A stretch of 6,220 nucleotides of DNA from Globobulimina sp. (taxonomy: Eukaryota > Foraminifera > Rotaliida), in the NCBI GenBank assembly GCA_003354225.1, contig PIVH01000338.1, positions 1-6,220 of the forward strand, given 5' to 3'. The translations under genes and the position numbers were made by a program. The notes beneath the pieces were generated by a model, which saw nothing but the letters and a program-made list of their open reading frames with translations, was not told the origin of the DNA and made no database searches. This document shows, one piece after another, positions 1 to 5,276 of this stretch (within the stretch, counting starts at the first letter, position 1; each line of letters starts with the position of its first letter).

Positions 1-76
1 GGTTGACTAGTCTACAAATACATGTCTGACTCTTCTGAGTGAGTGTCACCCTGCAGCCTGTTGGTGGGAGCATTTA
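1..76. other. Left edge, no supported gene
   Basis: The reading frame of the following gene is open back to position 11 (a TAG lies at 8-10) but contains no ATG there. The true start of that gene may therefore lie in an exon outside the window or be lost. An ATG at 22 opens only six codons before TGA. A good donor-like GTGAGT begins at 39, and CTGCAG ends at 56. The 18-nt interval between them does not join frames usefully, so I do not call it an intron. Confidence 0.4.
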
Positions 77-791
77 TTGGCGAGAGAAAAAAATAAAAAA
101 CTACAAACCAAAACTACTCAAAAAAGGATCAAAAATCAACAGAATATAAGAGATGCTGAAAATATTGAGGCAGGAGCAAATATACGTTATTATTTTACAC
201 AAAATACAGTCTCATATCAACTGCAACATAAAACATTCGATTCAACCCAAAAAAATATTGTTGCACCATATCCATCAAATTTCGAGGATGAAGAAAAGGA
301 GTTTGAAGAAAAACAGCATGACGAAGAAAAACAGCATTGGATAATATAGATTCATTAATGACAGATCAAAGATTGTATGATAATGATATTGAATATGAAA
401 ATAAGGACGATTCTGATGTTGAGGAAACGCAAAACATAATTCAAAAATATGAAAATATTGAATTTGTCGGATATATCAACAGTAATGACACTGTAATATA
501 TCATCGCAATTTAATTGTAAGCAGAGGATTTGTGTCATTGGGTGTATATGAATTGTATATGCGATTTGGATTTCCAATAACAGGTGGTACGTCGGAGGAG
601 TTTAGAATTAGTACAAAATGGTGTCATGTATCGAAAATTTCATTCCGTCAAATTAATAATTATTTATGCTTATATATTAAATTTGCGTCGCGTTTAATTG
701 TTAAACAATATAAAAAAATCGAGGCAAAGAAAAAGAAATCAACAGAGGCAACAAAATATCGCTATGCATGGACTGAAATTGAACAAATTGC

Positions 792-848
792 GTACCCAAG
801 ATCTGTTAAAGTTATGTTTCTTTGATTTAATTGTTTATTTCATATTAG
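792..848 (+). other. Candidate 57-nt intron removing the in-frame TGA
   Basis: GTACCC at 792 and a T-rich end with CATATTAG at 841-848 bound a stretch of 57 nt. This is a multiple of three, and it contains the only stop (823-825) between 337 and 1383. Removal joins codons ...IEQIA to IRKQAF without changing frame. The donor is not a strong consensus. A plain nonsense mutation at 823 is the alternative. Confidence 0.3.
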
Positions 849-1218
849 TATTAGAAAACAGGCATTCTGTGACAATCCGAAAGTTGTTATTCAAATGAAA
901 GCACATTGTTATACATTCATTCAAATGAGAAATTCGCTTCGTATGCATCCGTCAATATTAGAAACACAATTAGTATCTTTTCAACAATTTCAAAAGGTTT
1001 GCAGTACATTTAGCAAACGAGAAGAAGCTGCAGCAAAGGCGACATATCAAGCTGCAACTTATCCATATTTGCAAAATCATTATTTGTTAAAGGAAAGAAT
1101 CAAAACAATTATGTTAAAAATGTTTGATGCCAGCAATAATAGAGATTGTGTTGGTTGCATGAACAGAAAGGGATACTTTGAAGAACATCCTGTTTGTTTA
1201 CAACAAGTATGTGATCTG

Positions 1219-1267
1219 TTTCCTGTTCTTCTTATAATAATATATGAAACTACAACATCACAAAGAA
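1219..1267 (+). repeat. Arm 1 of a 49-bp perfect inverted repeat
   Basis: These 49 bases (starting TTTCCTGTTC, ending CACAAAGAA) are the exact reverse complement of 2717-2765. I compared them base by base, and similarity stops abruptly at both ends. Here the segment lies inside the open frame of the first gene and reads as PVLLIIIYETTTS and flanking residues. Its length is not a multiple of three, so insertion into an existing frame would have shifted it. Confidence 0.97.
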
Positions 1268-1340
1268 TGAAACCACTGATAACTGTGGAACAAACCTTAC
1301 TAAACGCATTTATACCAAAGCCAAGAACAAATTCAGTTGT

Positions 1341-1378
1341 GTATTTGCTAAAAATTATAAATTGTGTCAATAAAATAG
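1341..1378 (+). other. Candidate 38-nt intron joining frame 1 to frame 3
   Basis: GTATTTG at 1341 and AAATAG ending at 1378 delimit 38 AT-rich nt with a CTAAA branch-like motif. The upstream exon ends in phase 2 and the downstream exon supplies exactly one base. Splicing therefore joins ...TNSVV to LNHKIVTDLL in the frame used up to 1955. The alternative is loss of one A in the run at 1372-1375. Confidence 0.4.
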
Positions 1379-1955
1379 ACTAAACCACAAAATAGTTACA
1401 GATTTATTAGTAGGATTCAGTGACTGTGAATCCGTTTCAACTGAGATTATTGCTGAAAATCCATCATTATATACTACATTGTTATTAAATGTATTTTTTG
1501 AAGCTCAAAAATGGATGGTTCAAAATAAATTATCTCTAATTTTAAATTGTAGAAAGGATGAAGATTGGGATAATTTACAGATTCCAATGACCAAATGGTT
1601 ACAAATTGTTGATAATGGACTAACTGTTATTATTCAAAAACAGAGAATTCCACATAGTGGTGATGATGATAATGAGTATGAGTTATTTATTCATGCATTT
1701 CTTCGGAAAATATTTGGCTGTTTAGCATGTACTTTTCAAATCCAATTGAAATATAAAGAATATAATTCAGATTACCATTCATCAGATGAGTTATTTATAA
1801 ATTGGCATTCTCATTATATTAAACAACAAGTATTAGATGATTATGAATTTGTTGATTGGTTGTGTACAAAAAGCAAATATCTGTATGAATTTACCTTTAT
1901 GCAAGAATTCATTCATCCAGAGGATGCATCTGATTATGATTCGGATATTGAGTAA

Positions 1956-2158
1956 ATTAACTAAAATTCTTTGTAATTAGTTTTCTGTAAATTTAACGTT
2001 GCTCTAAAAACTCTCTTAGTGTGCAGTCTACAAGAACATGGGATGATGAGTAGGCCTTTGAACAGACAGGCTCTCATCATCTCATTATAGCTGTGCACGT
2101 GTCGCGTGATTGTTGTCGTTGTTTATGGTTCAACTCGCCCTTATTAGATTGAGGCCCA
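1956..2158. other. Non-coding spacer after the first gene
   Basis: Apart from the hairpin at 2042-2081 I see no gene here. The sequence just after the stop is T/A-rich with two TGTAA stretches (1972 and 1986) but no AATAAA. It turns more GC-balanced after about 2080. Confidence 0.5.
2042..2081. repeat. Interrupted inverted repeat (hairpin)
   Basis: GATGATGAG at 2042-2050 pairs with CTCATCATC at 2073-2081. An inner GCCT at 2054-2057 pairs with AGGC at 2068-2071 around a 10-nt loop. It lies 86 nt after the stop of the first gene. There is no trailing T-run, so it is not a bacterial-type terminator. It could be a 3' processing structure or the edge of an element. Confidence 0.5.
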
Positions 2159-2226
2159 CCAAATAAATCCATCCAAATTGTACCAAATAAATCCATCGAC
2201 ATTGTGCCAAATAAATAAATAAATGA
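2159..2226 (+). repeat. Tandem array A, 24-bp unit, about 2.8 copies
   Basis: Units start at 2159, 2183 and 2207 with CCAAATAAAT. The first two continue TCCATC and end in ATTGTA or ATTGTG. The third degenerates into AAAT repeats. The core CCAAA, short spacer, TCCATC recurs in the otherwise different array at 2914-3011. Both arrays lie just before a copy of the hairpin repeat. Confidence 0.85.
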
Positions 2227-2260
2227 ATGCAGCCTTCATCGAAACCAAACCAAATCAATC

Positions 2261-2348
2261 AATCCATGCATCAAAACCAAGAAATGCAGCTGAAAAGCAT
2301 GACATTTTAACATGAAATGTCATGTATTTCAGCTGCTGACTCATAATC
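2261..2348. repeat. Hairpin-bearing direct repeat, copy 1
   Basis: This stretch matches 3028-3118 with a handful of substitutions and a 3-nt length difference. Its centre, 2287-2335, is a 49-nt hairpin. The 21-nt arm running CAGCTGAAAAGCATGACATTT is followed by a 7-nt loop (TAACATG) and a second arm that pairs at 19 of 21 positions. The outer ends are CAGCTG, an E-box-like palindrome. It lies 122 nt before the ATG at 2458, in the position expected of a promoter or 5' leader element. It could instead be a small palindromic mobile element. Confidence 0.95.
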
Positions 2349-2457
2349 CGTCTCAAACTTATCAGCCATTCAGCCATCGACTCATCCATTGAAACTGTAC
2401 CAAAAAAACATCATAAACACCGCAGACATCGAACAATTTAAACGATTATGACACAGC

Positions 2458-2642
2458 ATGTCAGAAACACAACCTGTCGGAGCAGGTGACACAAATATAC
2501 CATTCCTCATCGCGGCGAGTCAGACAGCAAGTTTGTGAGTTACATATTCGTCATATTCCACAGCAAATTATTGGTGTATTTAGGTCCATTTATTAGTACA
2601 TGCCGCGAGTTGGCATTGGAGATGCGATCCGCTGATATGTGA
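2458..2642 (+). CDS. Small candidate spliced gene, 51 codons (possibly 139 with a further exon)
   Basis: I do not recognise the product. Exon 1 (2458-2534) starts MSETQPVGAGD and is followed by a strong donor, GTGAGT. A 29-nt interval ends in TTCCACAG. Exon 2 (2564-2642) continues in phase as KLLVYLGPFIS...ELALEMRSADM and meets TGA at 2640-2642. The ATG has A at -3. A second donor-like GTGAGC at 2639 overlaps that stop. Splicing from it to the AG at 2761 stays in phase, giving KKVQQIRFIV...DGILSK up to 2861. There another GTGAGT begins; unspliced, the frame runs to TAA at 3027-3029 through tandem repeats. That tail is doubtful. The gene sits behind hairpin copy 1, as the large gene sits behind copy 2. 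It is too short for the frame alone to prove coding, so support rests on splice sites, phase and context. Confidence 0.4.
2535..2563 (+). other. Candidate 29-nt intron
   Basis: The interval runs from GTGAGTTACA to a pyrimidine-containing TTCCACAG. Without removal the frame of exon 1 ends at the TGA at 2536-2538, inside the donor. With removal it stays open for 25 more codons. If real, the introns of this organism are very short. Confidence 0.4.
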
Positions 2643-2761
2643 GCAGTATGAAATGTGTTTGAGTTTAAACTATTAATGTGTACACTCCTTTACATTTTAT
2701 GCATTGTTTTATTCAGTTCTTTGTGATGTTGTAGTTTCATATATTATTATAAGAAGAACAG
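2639..2761 (+). other. Alternative second intron of the small gene
   Basis: GTGAGCAG at 2639 and GAACAG ending at 2761 are phase-compatible, with exon 2 ending after two bases of a codon and the next exon giving one. The acceptor falls inside the 49-bp inverted-repeat arm. A better pyrimidine-rich acceptor, TTTTATTCAG ending at 2716, leads to a stop after three codons. Confidence 0.25.
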
Positions 2762-2765
2762 GAAA
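2717..2765 (-). repeat. Arm 2 of the 49-bp perfect inverted repeat
   Basis: This is the exact reverse complement of 1219-1267, about 1.45 kb upstream. It begins directly after TTATTCAG and lies 75 nt after the TGA of the small gene, that is, in its 3' UTR or an intron. Because both genes point the same way, their transcripts would carry complementary 49-nt stretches. Confidence 0.97.
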
Positions 2766-2913
2766 AAAGTTCAACAAATTCGTTTTATTGTGACGATCTG
2801 GTATTGCATTCGAGCAAATAGTAAATTGCAACTCGTGTCATCCGATGGCATATTATCCAAAGTGAGTCATATATCTCCATCCAATCTGGGCGAAAAATAT
2901 TCATCCCTGCATA
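2766..2913. other. Spacer with a possible exon
   Basis: The frame of a possible third exon of the small gene is open here (see that entry), with a donor-like GTGAGT at 2862. Nothing else is recognisable. The frame has no ATG of its own. Confidence 0.3.
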
Positions 2914-3011
2914 CAATATCAGTGCCAAAGCCGGTCCATCCCCGGCAGCCAATATCAGTGCCAAAGCAGGTCCATCAATATCAGTGCCAAAGCCGGTCCA
3001 TCCCCGGCAGC
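2914..3011 (+). repeat. Tandem array B, 36/26-bp units, three copies
   Basis: Units start with CAATATCAGTGCCAAAG at 2914, 2950 and 2976. Units 1 and 3 are identical over 36 bases. Unit 2 has one substitution and lacks the final 10 bases (CCCCGGCAGC). It is followed by CCAAATTGTGCC, which matches CCAAATTGTACC at 2173-2184 in array A. The 26-nt unit changes reading frame, so the array is unlikely to be translated as a repeat. Confidence 0.9.
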
Positions 3012-3027
3012 CAAATTGTGCCTAGTT

Positions 3028-3118
3028 AATCCATCATGCAGCAAAACAAAGAAATGCAGCTGAAAAGCATGACATTTTGACATGAAATGTCATGTCTTTC
3101 AGCTGTTGATTCATAATC
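3028..3118. repeat. Hairpin-bearing direct repeat, copy 2
   Basis: This is the counterpart of 2261-2348. The hairpin spans 3057-3105, with 21-nt arms pairing at 19 of 21 positions and the loop TGACATG. The loop differs from copy 1 by one base. It ends 86 nt before the start codon of the dioxygenase gene. The intervening 86 nt are AT-rich (AATAATAAT-type runs) with no further motif I can support. Its conserved place before two starts suggests a shared promoter or leader element. Confidence 0.95.
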
Positions 3119-3191
3119 GACAATAATGAGACTCATAAATAATAATTGCTCATAAACCGATACAGAAATAATAATCATTACTCATACAGAC

Positions 3192-5240
3192 ATGGCCACA
3201 GCACAGAAAAGAATTGAAACAATAAACAAAAAAATACAAAATGTTGAGAATTACAAAGCTAAAGAACAGCAGTTCAGGCAAAAATGGATCAAAAACACTG
3301 GTGAGTTGGGTGAAGAGTTAAATGAATTTCGAGATTGGAATAAAGAAAATAAACCAGCATTGGTATCCGGTACAAATTGGAAATCATTTCCGGCATATAT
3401 TAGAGCCGGACATTTCGAATATACAACAAAAGAAGGTGTAACCAAGGCATACTGTGAACGGCATATTTATCGCATTATGGCTTTTGGTAAACAATGGTCG
3501 AAAATTGTTGCAAAATGCGATGAAAGCAAGATGGAAATACCCGACACTCAAAAAAAATGTCTCGCAGTTGTTGGTGAGAGGCAAGGAGAGGTGTATGTGT
3601 ATCCTAAAAAAAACAGGAAAAAAGTACCGCCCAAACCAAAACCAAAAGCAAAACGCACAGCAAAAGCAAAACGCACTGCAAAAGCCAAAGGAAAAGCAAA
3701 ACAAACACAAAATGCAAAACCAAAAGCAATGCCAAATCCAAAAAAAAGAAAGAGAGACAGTATCATTCAAGAAAATGTTGCAGAAAATGTAGAACCCATT
3801 GTGGGCACTGCTGATCCAATATTATACAAAGAAATGATTGAGACAAACAAAGAAATGGCGAGTTTTAGTATAAAACACGAAATTGCAACAGGTGGTTATT
3901 GCGGAGCATGTGAAGCACGATTAAACGGCTCAAATATGGTTGGTGCGCGAATTAAAGGTGATCCTGAGACTGCTGCTCATTTATCGTGTATGCATTTCAA
4001 AAAGGATTATAATAATGGACCACAGTACACTATTCCAACTCGAGTGTCAGAAATTGCAGTATCTGTACACGATTCAAACCTTACACCCGCTGAAATTTGT
4101 CGCTATCGGGTGCTTTCAACAGCGTTTGACAGGGCGACAAAGAGCCGATTTTTTCTTTTTGAGAAACCAGAAAGGAAAACAGTGTCTATCCAAAATGGAA
4201 ACAAAACAATCTGCGACAGAGTTATAGACTTTGTTCCATATTTGATTAAATATACAGAATTAGAAAAAATTGACAAAGATATTTATTGTAACTGGATTGC
4301 TGCTGTTCATTGCGAGAAAAGCCTGGAAAGTAAACATACATTTAAAAGTGAAACAAGCGAATCCTTTAAGGTGCAAGAATTACCAACAGCAACACCTAAA
4401 ACAGATTATATTAACACCGATACTAAAATTGAAACATTGTTATTAAATAATGGAGGAAGGACAGGTGCTTTTGTTGTACGCGGTAGATTTAAAGAAAAAG
4501 GAATGAAAACAATGGAAGATCAAAGAAGTCCGTGCGTTTTTGATGTGGTTATGGAACAACCAGCCAACAGTAATGGTGCAGAGCAAGAGCTCATAATCTC
4601 AGAGTCTTGTTATGAGTCAATTGGGCAGATATTTGGCGGTGTTGAAGTAAATGAAGCAAATATTTGGAAAATTATTTCGCCCAAAAATATGGGAAAAAAT
4701 ATATGGAGAATAAAAATGTATCAAGCATTCAATTTGGTTTATGATGCCAAAACAGCGGCAATAACAGGATTACCATTGGGAGTATATCCATGTCCCATTC
4801 CTGTATTTGATCCAGAAGCAAATGAAGAATGTACAGAAAATGAAATATTAAATGGAGTTTATGGTGTCGATTTGAGCACAGCCATTTCTTTAGCAGGTTG
4901 TGTACCATTATTACCAGATTGGGATTTAAATAACATGACAGAACAAAATCAAGTGATGCTACAATGGCTCGGTTATGACGTTGGTGCATTTATCGAAAAA
5001 CATCATGATTTAAAAGGTAAATTTGCCAAATCAATGGCAATAATTCCATTTCAAGACTCTGTTTTTCATTGGAATGAAGATCCATCAGGCAAACCATATG
5101 GTGGTCACGAAGTTCGTTTAAAAAGAGGAGATGTTTTGATTATTTTAGAAAATTCTTTCTGTGAAAGATTTTTTAAACATTCGATATTGAAACAATTGGA
5201 TCGTCGAATGTCGTGTGTAGTAAGACAAAAAAAATTGTAA
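3192..5240 (+). CDS. Nuclear AlkB-like Fe(II)/2-oxoglutarate dioxygenase with zinc finger
   Basis: Intact 682-residue protein without introns. The ATG has G at -3 and G at +4. Residues 1-50 look like a coiled coil. Residues about 54-128 (SFPAYI, HIYRIMAFG, then IPDTQKKCLAVVG) resemble a DNA-binding module seen in bacterial plasmid and phage proteins. Residues 136-188 are Lys/Ala/Pro-rich with two KAKRTA repeats and an NLS, PKKRKRD (183-189). C237, C240, H263 and C266 form a PARP-like CCHC finger with a GARIKG segment between the pairs. Residues 280-580 are not recognised. The C-terminal 100 residues match AlkB: YDVGAFIEKHHD gives H604-x-D606, then RGDVLII, H663 and RMSCVVRQ (R672, R678). D606 to H663 is 57 residues against 54 in E. 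coli AlkB (D133 to H187), and the two arginines are six apart as in AlkB (R204, R210). It probably oxidises bases or methyl groups on DNA or RNA in the nucleus. A TET/JBP-type relation or a protein substrate is not excluded. The fold call is confident, the substrate is not. Confidence 0.85.
   Translation: MATAQKRIETINKKIQNVENYKAKEQQFRQKWIKNTGELGEELNEFRDWNKENKPALVSGTNWKSFPAYIRAGHFEYTTKEGVTKAYCERHIYRIMAFGKQWSKIVAKCDESKMEIPDTQKKCLAVVGERQGEVYVYPKKNRKKVPPKPKPKAKRTAKAKRTAKAKGKAKQTQNAKPKAMPNPKKRKRDSIIQENVAENVEPIVGTADPILYKEMIETNKEMASFSIKHEIATGGYCGACEARLNGSNMVGARIKGDPETAAHLSCMHFKKDYNNGPQYTIPTRVSEIAVSVHDSNLTPAEICRYRVLSTAFDRATKSRFFLFEKPERKTVSIQNGNKTICDRVIDFVPYLIKYTELEKIDKDIYCNWIAAVHCEKSLESKHTFKSETSESFKVQELPTATPKTDYINTDTKIETLLLNNGGRTGAFVVRGRFKEKGMKTMEDQRSPCVFDVVMEQPANSNGAEQELIISESCYESIGQIFGGVEVNEANIWKIISPKNMGKNIWRIKMYQAFNLVYDAKTAAITGLPLGVYPCPIPVFDPEANEECTENEILNGVYGVDLSTAISLAGCVPLLPDWDLNNMTEQNQVMLQWLGYDVGAFIEKHHDLKGKFAKSMAIIPFQDSVFHWNEDPSGKPYGGHEVRLKRGDVLIILENSFCERFFKHSILKQLDRRMSCVVRQKKL
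3644..3697 (+). repeat. 18-bp tandem repeat inside the dioxygenase gene
   Basis: Units at 3644 and 3662 (AAAAGCAAAACGCACAGC) differ by one base, and a third at 3680 is diverged. They encode KAKRTA repeats in a basic, histone-H1-like linker that likely binds nucleic acid non-specifically. Such a tract can change length by slippage in units of six residues. Confidence 0.85.
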
Positions 5241-5276
5241 ATATTTAGTACTATTTAATATTTTAAAGCAGATTAG

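Larger units (their letters stand above)
77..1955 (+). pseudogene. Unrecognised acidic protein gene, about 620 codons, interrupted three times (decayed or spliced)
   Basis: I do not recognise this family. Three open segments on one strand follow each other with little lost between them: 77-349 in frame 2, 322-1383 in frame 1 with a single in-frame TGA at 823-825, and 1374-1955 in frame 3. The product starts Lys/Gln-rich, becomes acidic (EDEEKEFEEK near 285-315, then DDSDVEE), has a basic helix-like stretch (EAKKKKSTEATK, from about 721) and ends in an acidic tail (DASDYDSDIE). One cysteine cluster (DCVGC...PVC...VC) lies at about 1144-1212. The first and third breaks each equal loss of one base next to an A-run, and the second is one stop codon. 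Alternatively, short GT-AG introns at 792-848 and 1341-1378 restore the frame exactly. No equally good intron explains the break near 337; a gene starting at ATG 358 would avoid it. Confidence that this is protein-derived is good, but whether it is functional is unknown. Confidence 0.55.

Noticed and set aside
1080-1370. 96-codon minus-strand frame inside the first gene
   Set aside because: It is a shadow of the + strand gene. Its similarity to a translation of 2717-2765 comes from the 49-bp inverted repeat, not from a shared protein.
9-2040. AGTCTACAA-xx-ACATG at 9-24 and 2025-2040 as terminal direct repeats of an element
   Set aside because: A 14-of-16 match is expected by chance a few times in a window of this size, and the flanks do not match.
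2042-2081. Rho-independent terminator
   Set aside because: There is no T-run after the stem and the surroundings are not bacterial.
2914-3011. CRISPR-like array
   Set aside because: The units abut with no unique spacers and the context is eukaryotic.
2790-3029. Open frame of 79 codons across array B
   Set aside because: It has no ATG (starts GTG), and half of it reads tandem repeats whose unequal unit lengths change frame. Kept only as a possible downstream exon.
3384-3770. Phe/Cys-rich minus-strand frames opposite the dioxygenase gene
   Set aside because: They are the complement of the Lys-rich linker. The composition is fully explained by the AAA/GCA codons on the + strand.
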